Under the pieces are notes generated by a model. It saw only the letters and a program-made list of their open reading frames with translations. It did not search any database and had not been told where the DNA came from. From the NCBI GenBank assembly GCA_963668445.1, contig OY764335.1, forward strand, positions 806,001-870,000: 64,000 bases of DNA. The letters are read 5' to 3'. Position 1 is the first letter of the stretch, and every line of letters begins with the position of its first letter. Made by a program: the position numbers and the translations under genes. The stretch comes from Poriferisulfidus sp963668445. GTDB lineage: Bacteria > Pseudomonadota > Gammaproteobacteria > Poriferisulfidales > Poriferisulfidaceae. Positions 17,318-24,026 of the stretch are shown piece after piece.

Positions 17318-17347
17318 TTGTGGGCATGGCCGAGGGCATGTTATAAT
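17318..17347 (+). promoter_or_regulatory. Promoter of toxin-antitoxin unit A
   Basis: TTGTGG (17318-17323) and a perfect TATAAT (17342-17347) at 18-base spacing lie 39 bases before the ATG of the DUF433 gene. Just upstream, CGGGC..GCCCG arms enclose the palindrome TGTGCACA (about 17286-17312), a possible operator for autoregulation. Identical in units B and, almost, C. Confidence 0.65.
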
Positions 17348-17385
17348 CGCATGTCGTGCCCACACGATTCAAGCGGCATAGCAAA

Positions 17386-17628
17386 ATGGAATGGCAGGAA
17401 TACATTCACAGCGACCCGGCCGTTCTGGCGGGGAAGCCTCTGATTCGCGGAACCCGGCTGTCCGCGGATTTCCTGCTTGGCCTGCTTGCAGAAGGATGGT
17501 CGCAACAGCGCATTCTAGAGAATTACCCGCAACTTTCTGCAGAAGCATTGCGGGCGCTGTTTGCCTTTGCGGCCACATGCACGAAGGAGGAGTTTGTTTA
17601 TTCGCTTGACGACTATATGGCGCCGTGA
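17386..17628 (+). CDS. DUF433 antitoxin, unit A
   Basis: 80 residues. DUF433 proteins are small HTH-like antitoxins usually paired with DUF5615 PIN-like toxins. DPAVLAGKPLIRGTRLSADFLLGLLAEGWSQQRILENYPQLS is the classic DUF433 signature, and the C-terminal tail (EEFVYSLDDYMAP) probably contacts the toxin. ATG at 17386 is favoured over the GTG ten codons earlier because the family starts near here (MEWQEYIHSDP). The stop TGA overlaps the GTG of the next gene. The DNA is essentially identical to unit B at 21887. Confidence 0.9.
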   Translation: MEWQEYIHSDPAVLAGKPLIRGTRLSADFLLGLLAEGWSQQRILENYPQLSAEALRALFAFAATCTKEEFVYSLDDYMAP

Positions 17629-17990
17629 AGCTGCTGGCGGATGAAAACATTCCGCAGGCAAGCGTGCGGCAATTGCGAGAGGCCGGCCAAGACATCGTTT
17701 CCATCTCCGAAACGGACCCGGGCATTTCCGATGCGGGAGTCATGCAACGCGCACACGCGGAGCGCAGGGTCGTTGTCACGTTTGATCGGGATTACGGGGA
17801 GCTCGTATTTCGAAGAAACCTGCCAGTCCCTGCCGGAGTTCTGTATTTGCGTTTCAGATTGGAAGGCCCGTTGGATGTGGCCGTGTGCATTTCCAATCTT
17901 CTGGCCAGAAAAATAGAGTTGGAAGGCTGGTTTACGGTAGCAGACCGCGACCAAGTTCGCCAACGGCGCCTGCCAGCAAGAAGCAACTGA
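17625..17990 (+). CDS. DUF5615 PIN-like toxin, unit A
   Basis: 121 residues from GTG at 17625. DUF5615 is a PIN-like nuclease family, presumed to cut RNA when not bound by its antitoxin. MKLLADENIPQASVRQLREAGQDIV carries the first acidic cluster (D-E), RRVVVTFDRDYGELVFRR the second, and VPAGVLYLRF the conserved strand. Overlaps the upstream antitoxin by four bases and shares its promoter. Intact and near-identical to unit B. Confidence 0.88.
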   Translation: MKLLADENIPQASVRQLREAGQDIVSISETDPGISDAGVMQRAHAERRVVVTFDRDYGELVFRRNLPVPAGVLYLRFRLEGPLDVAVCISNLLARKIELEGWFTVADRDQVRQRRLPARSN

Positions 17991-18054
17991 TAGATAAGGA
18001 GGGCGTTGAACCCAAAATACTGTGCATTTGAGCCATAGGGAACCGTGAAGTTCG

Positions 18055-18094
18055 TTAGAAATGCACTTCCGCGCCATGCAAAAATGGCCGGAAT
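18055..18094 (+). repeat. Border repeat A-right with imperfect hairpin
   Basis: TTAGAAATG then CACTTCCGCGCCATGC and ATGGCCGGAAT: same element as at 17218 with one deletion and one substitution, same orientation, hairpin intact. It sits between the DUF5615 gene and the ATPase gene, so unit A is flanked by direct repeats. Confidence 0.82.
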
Positions 18095-18146
18095 GCTTGG
18101 AGATGGAGCCATCTCTCAGGGAAGGCGTACGATGCCCGCATGATAA

Positions 18147-18152
18147 GATAAT
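18147..18152 (+). promoter_or_regulatory. Candidate -10 box of the ATPase gene
   Basis: GATAAT 37 bases before the ATG at 18190. The same hexamer and similar flanks occur before the degraded second copy at 38455-38460, which supports it. No clear -35. Confidence 0.4.
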
Positions 18153-18189
18153 TGCCTGATTCACCCCGAAATTCGCCCGTTCCGAACCC

Positions 18190-19785
18190 ATGCGCAAATT
18201 CAATCGCGCCGGCCCCGTCGTTCCGGAAAAGCATTACTGCATTCCTCCTCTGGGACGCTGGGCCCTAGACGAGATCCTCACGCTGATCCGCGACGAATCC
18301 TATTTCGTGCTGCATGCCCCTCGGCAGACCGGCAAGACTTCGGCGCTGCTGGCGCTGCGCGACCTTCTGAACGGCGGCGAGGCCGGCGACTATCGATGCG
18401 TCTATGTGAACGTCGAATCGGGCCAGACGGCGCGCGAGGACGTGGGCCGCGCGATTCGCGCCGTGCTGAGCCGGCTGGTCTCTCAAGCTCGGGACATGGG
18501 CGATGAGTTTCCCGGCAGCATCTGGCAGGAGGTCTTGCGGGAGTCCGGCCCGGACGATGCCCTGACCGAGGCGCTGGGCCGCTGGGCCGAAGCCGATGCC
18601 CGGCCGCTGGTGCTGCTGATCGACGAGATCGATGCGCTGGTGGGCGATTCCCTGATTTCGGTGCTGCGCCAGTTGCGGGCCGGCTACGCCGATCGTCCGC
18701 GAGGCTTCCCGCAGAGCGTGCTGCTGTGCGGGGTGCGCGACGTGCGCGACTACCGCATCCGTTCGGGGAGCACCAACGAGCTGGTGCTGGGCGGCAGCGC
18801 GTTCAACGTCAAGGCCGAATCGCTGCGCTTGGGCGACTTCACGCGCGAGGACGTGTTCGATTTGCTGGGCCAGCACACGGAGGAGACCGGGCAGGCGTTC
18901 GGCGAGGATGCGCTGGAGACGGTGTGGGAGCGCACGCAGGGGCAGCCGTGGCTGGTGAATGCCTTGGCGAGCCGCGCCTGCTTTCCGCGCAATCAGTTCC
19001 GGGATTTCGGGCGGGTCGTCGAGGCGGAGGACATTCGCGAGGCGGAGGAGCTGCTGATCGTGAAGCGGGAGACGCATCTGGACCAGTTGGCGCACAAGCT
19101 GGAGGAGGAGCGGGTGCGGCGGGTGATCGAGCCGCTGCTGGTCGGCAAGGAGCGCGAGCGGGCGGGCGAAGACCGCGCGGAGGATGCCCGCGATGCGGAG
19201 TATGCCCGGGATCTGGGCCTGATCGCGCCGGGCAGCCCGCGGCGCATCGCGAATCCGATCTATGCGGAGATCATCCCTCGCGAGCTGAGTTTTCCCGCGC
19301 AGGACCGGATGCCGCAGGAGCCGTCTTGGTATGTGGATGCGGACGGCGCGCTGGACGTGCCGAAGCTGCTGGAGGGCTTCCAGGAGTTCTTCCGCGAGAA
19401 CTCGGAGCACTGGCTGGAGCGCTTCGATTACAAGGAGGCGGCGCCGCAGCTGCTGCTGCAGGCGTTTTTGCAGCGCATCGTGAACGGCGGCGGTCGGGTC
19501 GAGCGGGAATACGGCTTGGGGAATCGGCGCGTCGACCTGCTGGTCGTGTGGCCGCAGGGAGGGCGGATGAGGAAGCATGCGATCGAATGCAAGCTGCTTC
19601 ACAAGAGCCTGGAGCGGACGATTGCCGAGGGCTTGAAGCAGACGGCGGCGTACATGGACCGGTGCGGGGCGGAGTCGGGGCATCTGGTGGTCTTCGACCG
19701 GGACGGGAAGAAGAAGTGGAAGGACAAGCTCTTCCGCCGCAGCGAATCGGCGGACGGCGCATCCATCGAAGTCTGGGGCATGTGA
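18190..19785 (+). CDS. AAA-like ATPase with C-terminal PD-(D/E)XK-type domain
   Basis: 531 residues. HAPRQTGKTS (residues 43-51) is a Walker A motif and PLVLLIDEIDALVG (about 143) a Walker B with an acidic pair; the sensor region LLCGVRDVRDYRI follows. This resembles the AAA_35/ATPase-like family (PF14516) seen in mobile or expanded paralogue families. At the C-terminus GNRRVDLLVVWP and, 13 residues on, HAIECKLLHKSLERTIAEGLKQTAAYMDRC match the D..ExK core of PD-(D/E)XK nucleases. No signal peptide. Located alone between toxin-antitoxin unit A and porin copy 3. A truncated relative lies at 38495. A role in DNA rearrangement is possible but unproven; many relatives have no known function. Confidence 0.85.
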   Translation: MRKFNRAGPVVPEKHYCIPPLGRWALDEILTLIRDESYFVLHAPRQTGKTSALLALRDLLNGGEAGDYRCVYVNVESGQTAREDVGRAIRAVLSRLVSQARDMGDEFPGSIWQEVLRESGPDDALTEALGRWAEADARPLVLLIDEIDALVGDSLISVLRQLRAGYADRPRGFPQSVLLCGVRDVRDYRIRSGSTNELVLGGSAFNVKAESLRLGDFTREDVFDLLGQHTEETGQAFGEDALETVWERTQGQPWLVNALASRACFPRNQFRDFGRVVEAEDIREAEELLIVKRETHLDQLAHKLEEERVRRVIEPLLVGKERERAGEDRAEDARDAEYARDLGLIAPGSPRRIANPIYAEIIPRELSFPAQDRMPQEPSWYVDADGALDVPKLLEGFQEFFRENSEHWLERFDYKEAAPQLLLQAFLQRIVNGGGRVEREYGLGNRRVDLLVVWPQGGRMRKHAIECKLLHKSLERTIAEGLKQTAAYMDRCGAESGHLVVFDRDGKKKWKDKLFRRSESADGASIEVWGM

Positions 19786-20056
19786 CCTCGTGCCTTGCGT
19801 GAACCGCGAGGCAGGCCGCCTTGAACCGGGATGTTTCAATCTCTTCCATGGCGGCATGGCAGTGCGGCCGGGGAAACAGCCGACTTATGGCGCACGGACA
19901 TCCGGAGCGGTCTGACGCATCGAACGGGAACGCCTGAAGCGGCATCCGCCAAATGCCTGAATCGTCCGTGCGCATCGAACCGGAATTGTTTCGGAGGCGC
20001 CCGCGTCCGATCCGGAATGGACGGATGCGAATCAATTCGAGGCTATAGGTCGAGCC
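19786..20056. other. Non-coding stretch after the ATPase gene
   Basis: About 270 bases between the ATPase stop and the terminator of the convergent porin copy 3. No gene, RNA or repeat is recognised. Confidence 0.5.
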
Positions 20057-20087
20057 AAAAAAAGCAGGCGCCCCGAAAGGCGCCTGC
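20057..20087 (-). terminator. Rho-independent terminator of porin copy 3
   Basis: On the minus strand GCAGGCGCC and GGCGCCTGC form the stem with a CTTTCGGG-type loop, followed by a run of T. It is a diverged version of the terminators at the other three porins. Confidence 0.88.
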
Positions 20088-20114
20088 TTTACCCGTTTGG
20101 CTAAACTGAAGGAA

Positions 20115-21746
20115 TCAGTCGAACCAGTGCACGATGCCGAGGGCGACCATCTCGATTTCCGAACCGGCGGTGCCTAGGCCCGTGCCCGAAATGCCCTGGC
20201 CGTAGGAGCCGTTCTTGTCGTTGTCGACCTCGGAGTAGGTCAGGCGCAGCTCCGTGCCGCCCGGCGTGGTGTAGAACAGCCCGACGTTCCATGCGTCCGC
20301 CGCGGTGTCGCTCCAGTCTCCGCCGCCGCCCTTGGTATCGACTTCCAGATCATCCGCGTCCATGTACGAGAAGCGGAGATCCACCGGGCCGCCGAACTTG
20401 ACCTTGCCCGACACCATCCAGGCCTCGCGCTCGACCTTGACGTTGCCGTTGCCGCTAACCGTGTTCCTGGAATTTTTAATCAGCGCCTCGTAGCCTTCCA
20501 CAACAGCTTTCTGTGAAGCAGTTCGAGTGTCGGCGGCGACTTTGGCAGCAGCATCATACGCGTCCTTCAGGATCTTGAGATTTGCATCCGAAATTGAGGC
20601 GCTGGCATCGTCATCCCTTAAGGTCAGGTCCACACCATGGGTAGTAGTATCTAGGCCACCACTCGTTCCGGTAATGCCGAACGCCGCGCGAATATTTGTA
20701 TCGGTCTTCTCATCCCTTATGTTCAGCCCGTAGGACATGGTGCCCGGGAACCCGAACGCGCCCATCACCGTGTCGAAGTTGGGCACGCCGTTGAACTCGT
20801 ACTCCAGGTCTTCCCACATGGCCGAGACCTGCACGCTCACGCCGTCGCCCATGTCCATGATGTAGCGGCCCGCCAGGCGGAAGCTCTCCGCGTCCGAGGA
20901 CTCCATGCAGGACTCCACGCGGTTTTCTCCGCAGCCGATGGAGGCCGCCGTCCAGTCCTCGTGGTCCTGCCACGTCACCGCCAGCCACAGCGGGCCGTTG
21001 GTGTACGCCAGGCTCGACGAGCGGATCACCGGGTCGATTTTATGCTTATTCCGAGCCGTGGTTTCATCCCGAATGCCGGCCGTCCACGCGAACCGGAACA
21101 CGAACCCGTTCCAGTCCGGCGACCAGTACTGGATGATGTTCTCCTGGCGGCGGTTGAAGCCCGTGTCGTAGGCCAGCCCCGAGTAGTTGAATTCGGGATA
21201 GCCATGGAAGGATGAACCGTCGTAGGCCCTCGCGGCACCATCGAACCCGTTCGAGTGATGCGAGTCCGAGGCCTGGCGGTCGAAGTCGCCGGTGTTGTAG
21301 AAGATCGTGTGCGCGCCCACCGAGCCCATGATGCTGGTGTGCGAGTCCGCGCCCGCGTCGTAGAACGGGTCCACCCACTGCGCCACGCCCTCGTTGTAGG
21401 GCAGCAGCCAGGTGGCCAGCATGATCTCGCCCGCCATCGGATGCTTCAGGCCGATCTTCGAGTTGCGGTTGCACCAGCCGGTGCCGCCCGCGAAGTGGTT
21501 GTAGTAGGTGAACTGCTCGCACTGCAGGGTGACGTGGATGCCGTCCATGCCGGTGTCGACGCTGGCCCCGAAGCCGATGTTGCCCGCGTTCGACTGGATG
21601 CGGTCGAAGCTGCGCCCGCCGTCGATGTCCACGAACTCCCACGAATGGTTCTGCCACCCGTACAGGTTGATCGTCTCGGCCTGGGCCGCCATCGGGGCCG
21701 CCGCCAGCGCGAGGACGATTAGAAATGGTACTTCCGCGCCATGCAA
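20115..21746 (-). CDS. Outer-membrane porin, copy 3
   Basis: 543 residues from TTG at 21746, with the same weak leader as copy 2 (no Lys or Arg, no ribosome binding site). The most diverged of the four. Its first variable block reads SHHSNGFDGAARAYDGSS, a second has ARNKHKIDP where others have APRGGGEIDP, an extra Cys-containing insertion GCGENRVESCMESSD occurs near residue 255, and the long variable block (about 315-430) contains a helix-like segment ILKDAYDAAAKVAADTRTASQKAVVEGYEALIK. The N-terminal 140 and the C-terminal 90 residues are nearly identical to the other copies. Divergent from toxin-antitoxin unit B. Confidence 0.85.
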   Translation of the reverse strand: MHGAEVPFLIVLALAAAPMAAQAETINLYGWQNHSWEFVDIDGGRSFDRIQSNAGNIGFGASVDTGMDGIHVTLQCEQFTYYNHFAGGTGWCNRNSKIGLKHPMAGEIMLATWLLPYNEGVAQWVDPFYDAGADSHTSIMGSVGAHTIFYNTGDFDRQASDSHHSNGFDGAARAYDGSSFHGYPEFNYSGLAYDTGFNRRQENIIQYWSPDWNGFVFRFAWTAGIRDETTARNKHKIDPVIRSSSLAYTNGPLWLAVTWQDHEDWTAASIGCGENRVESCMESSDAESFRLAGRYIMDMGDGVSVQVSAMWEDLEYEFNGVPNFDTVMGAFGFPGTMSYGLNIRDEKTDTNIRAAFGITGTSGGLDTTTHGVDLTLRDDDASASISDANLKILKDAYDAAAKVAADTRTASQKAVVEGYEALIKNSRNTVSGNGNVKVEREAWMVSGKVKFGGPVDLRFSYMDADDLEVDTKGGGGDWSDTAADAWNVGLFYTTPGGTELRLTYSEVDNDKNGSYGQGISGTGLGTAGSEIEMVALGIVHWFD

Positions 21747-21759
21747 AAATGGCCGGAAT
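21719..21759 (+). repeat. Border repeat B-left with imperfect hairpin
   Basis: Identical to the 17218 copy, overlapping the 5' end of porin copy 3 and preceding toxin-antitoxin unit B. Confidence 0.85.
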
Positions 21760-21818
21760 CACTGGGGAAGGCCATTCATGAACCTGCGGGCAAACCTGTG
21801 CACAGAGCCCGTGCAATA

Positions 21819-21848
21819 TTGTGGGCATGGCCGAGGGCATGTTATAAT
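21819..21848 (+). promoter_or_regulatory. Promoter of toxin-antitoxin unit B
   Basis: Same TTGTGG-18-TATAAT as at unit A, with the same upstream TGTGCACA palindrome. Confidence 0.65.
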
Positions 21849-21886
21849 CGCATGTCGTGCCCACACGATTCAAGCGGCATAGCAAA

Positions 21887-22129
21887 ATGGAATGGCAGGA
21901 ATACATTCACAGCGACCCGGCCGTTCTGGCGGGGAAGCCTCTGATTCGCGGAACCCGGCTGTCCGCGGATTTCCTGCTTGGCCTGCTTGCAGAAGGATGG
22001 TCGCAACAGCGCATTCTAGAGAATTACCCGCAACTTTCTGCAGAAGCATTGCGGGCGCTGTTTGCCTTTGCGGCCACATGCACGAAGGAGGAGTTTGTTT
22101 ATTCGCTTGACGACTATATGGCGCCGTGA
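21887..22129 (+). CDS. DUF433 antitoxin, unit B
   Basis: 80 residues, same sequence as the unit A antitoxin: DUF433 signature KPLIRGTRLSADFLLGLLAE and tail LDDYMAP. Presumed to neutralise the adjacent DUF5615 toxin and repress the shared promoter. The near-perfect nucleotide identity with unit A over more than 800 bases points to a very recent duplication or gene conversion. Confidence 0.9.
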   Translation: MEWQEYIHSDPAVLAGKPLIRGTRLSADFLLGLLAEGWSQQRILENYPQLSAEALRALFAFAATCTKEEFVYSLDDYMAP

Positions 22130-22491
22130 AGCTGCTGGCGGATGAAAACATTCCGCAGGCAAGCGTGCGGCAATTGCGAGAGGCCGGCCAAGACATCGTT
22201 TCCATCTCCGAAACGGACCCGGGCATTTCCGATGCGGGAGTCATGCAACGCGCACACGCGGAGCGCAGGGTCGTTGTCACGTTTGATCGGGATTACGGGG
22301 AGCTCGTATTTCGAAGAAACCTGCCAGTCCCTGCCGGAGTTCTGTATTTGCGTTTCAGATTGGAAGGCCCGTTGGATGTGGCCGTGTGCATTTCCAATCT
22401 TCTGGCCAGAAAAATAGAGTTGGAAGGCTGGTTTACGGTAGCAGACCGCGACCAAGTTCGCCAACGGCGCCTGCCAGCAAGAAGCAACTGA
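22126..22491 (+). CDS. DUF5615 PIN-like toxin, unit B
   Basis: 121 residues, same protein as in unit A with its acidic residues (LLADENIP, VTFDRDYGEL) intact. GTG start overlaps the antitoxin stop. Followed 64 bases later by a half-length border repeat. Confidence 0.88.
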   Translation: MKLLADENIPQASVRQLREAGQDIVSISETDPGISDAGVMQRAHAERRVVVTFDRDYGELVFRRNLPVPAGVLYLRFRLEGPLDVAVCISNLLARKIELEGWFTVADRDQVRQRRLPARSN

Positions 22492-22555
22492 TGGATAAGG
22501 AGGGCGTTGAACCCAAAATACTGTGCATTTGGGCCATAGGGAACCGTGAAGTTCG

Positions 22556-22588
22556 TTAGAAATGGTACTTCCGCGCCATGCAAAAATG
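22556..22588 (+). repeat. Border repeat B-right, truncated
   Basis: TTAGAAATGGTACTTCC through CAAAAATG matches the full element, then the sequence changes abruptly, so the right arm of the hairpin is missing. This is a sharp junction 837 bases after the left repeat. Confidence 0.75.
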
Positions 22589-22797
22589 CTCTTTAGGGCT
22601 CGCGCTCGAGGCGATCGTGACCCACTGGGTTGGACATCGTGCCGAGAAGACAGGGCGAGAGTTCAGAGTCAAGGGTTGGGGCAATCTGAGGGATTTGCCA
22701 TATCTCGCCATCACTAGCCGGCTTGACTGCATTAATGGATTCATGCTGCAATATGCGGAGAATAGTCACGACCATTCTTTAGCAGAGTAGATTTTAG

Positions 22798-23367
22798 TCA
22801 GATGGCGTCCACGTGTTCGCGCAGCAGCGCCGCCGACCGGACAAGGCCAATGCGTTCGAGATCTTTGAGATACTCCTCAGGCAATTTCGGCGGCTTTTTC
22901 AGCGCATTGCGATGATCTCGAGCGGCCGACAACGCAGCTTCGGGATTGGAATCGAAAAGGTCGCCGATGAAGGCATCCGGATGCATGGCCGCCATGGCAT
23001 GCTCAGCCAATTGCGTCGCCGGGAAATCCTGCTGGTTGAAGGTCACGATGACGCCCGCACCGCCATGTATGGCAGCAGCCAGCACATGACGATCCCCAAG
23101 GTCTGGAAGGTCAATGCTTGCCATCAAGGCCTCGTAGCCGGCGACGATGGCGGCAGGAAAGTGTGCGTCCATCGCGGCCCGGGTCCGCTCCAGTTTTTTG
23201 ACCGTTAGATCGGGCCGGTTGTGCAAGAGGCTGCGAATCCATTCCTCATGGATCGCTTCGCTCCACAAAGGAGCATACAAATATCGGCTTGCCAGCCGCA
23301 ATAATATGTCCCGCAAGCCGGCGGGGTACAAGACATTGGCATCAAGCAACGCCGTCAACCGGGCCAT
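22798..23367 (-). CDS. PIN-domain toxin paired with the HTH antitoxin
   Basis: 189 residues. LTALLDANVLYP supplies the first PIN Asp, then an acidic pair around SEAIHEEW, LGDRHVLAAAIHGGAGVIVTFNQQDFP has the DRH and the Asp near the active site. The larger size and the C-terminal helical extension fit the PIN family normally paired with excisionase-like antitoxins. It lies three bases after the antitoxin stop and shares its operon. The toxin presumably cleaves RNA; substrate unknown. Confidence 0.87.
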   Translation of the reverse strand: MARLTALLDANVLYPAGLRDILLRLASRYLYAPLWSEAIHEEWIRSLLHNRPDLTVKKLERTRAAMDAHFPAAIVAGYEALMASIDLPDLGDRHVLAAAIHGGAGVIVTFNQQDFPATQLAEHAMAAMHPDAFIGDLFDSNPEAALSAARDHRNALKKPPKLPEEYLKDLERIGLVRSAALLREHVDAI

Positions 23368-23370
23368 GCG

Positions 23371-23883
23371 CTACTGCAAGCCAAGTTCTTGATCGTAGGC
23401 CGTCATCCTGTCAAGAGCTTCCCGTCGGCGAAACTCCATATCGCGATAATAAGCCAGCAAGTCTTCGGTTCGGACATGCCGCTGCGCTCCGGACCGGCGG
23501 CAAGGAATCCGCCCGCCGTCAAGCATCTCTTCCAGATAGGGCTCCGGAACATGCAGAATAGCCGCGGCTTCGGGCACGGACAGTTCCGCATGCAGAGGCA
23601 CCAGCGCGACCTCATTGCCGTGTGCCATCTGGTCGAGAATCTCGCCAAGAAGCCGTACTGCGGAAGCAGGAAGTTCAACGCAGGCCTCGTCAGCCTCCCC
23701 GAATCGGGCAGGCACGGGTCCGGCGCTGTCCGCCAGCGCCGCCAATCGGCGGCATGTCCGGGCGGCAAGAGCAGCATCCCGATCGTTCGGAAGTCCGGGC
23801 TCTTTAGCCTTGATTCGCGCATCCATATGGAATTCCGCCATTCCTTGCAGATTCGGCAGTCCCGGCAAAGCATCGGCCGGCAT
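23371..23883 (-). CDS. HTH (excisionase-like) antitoxin
   Basis: 170 residues. ELSVPEAAAILHVPEPYLEEMLDGGRIPCRRSGAQRHVRTEDLLAYYRD is a MerR/excisionase-type helix-turn-helix of the kind found in antitoxins next to PIN toxins; the N-terminal half is helical and may hold the toxin-binding or dimerisation part. The start at 23883 is tentative; an internal ATG 14 codons on (MAEFHMDARIK) would also do. Promoter probably in the 23884-23968 gap. Function by family and context. Confidence 0.82.
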   Translation of the reverse strand: MPADALPGLPNLQGMAEFHMDARIKAKEPGLPNDRDAALAARTCRRLAALADSAGPVPARFGEADEACVELPASAVRLLGEILDQMAHGNEVALVPLHAELSVPEAAAILHVPEPYLEEMLDGGRIPCRRSGAQRHVRTEDLLAYYRDMEFRRREALDRMTAYDQELGLQ

Positions 23884-23968
23884 GTGCCACGCCGGTGATT
23901 ATACTAGATGGTTCATGCGTCGCACACCATGCCGTAGGCATTTGTCAAACCAAAGCTAAAACTATTGC

Positions 23969-23999
23969 AAAAAAAGAAGGCGCCCCGGAGGGCGCCTTC
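23969..23999 (-). terminator. Rho-independent terminator of porin copy 4
   Basis: Minus-strand stem GAAGGCGCC / GGCGCCTTC and a T run, the same element as after copies 1 and 2. Confidence 0.9.
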
Positions 24000-24026
24000 C
24001 TGATTAGCCCGGTTGGACCGAAGGAC

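Noticed and set aside
17218..18094. Border repeats considered as integron attC sites
   Set aside because: The units look cassette-like, but the GTTRRRY / RYYYAAC core and the paired R and L boxes of attC are not found, the cassettes carry their own promoters, and no integrase is in the window.
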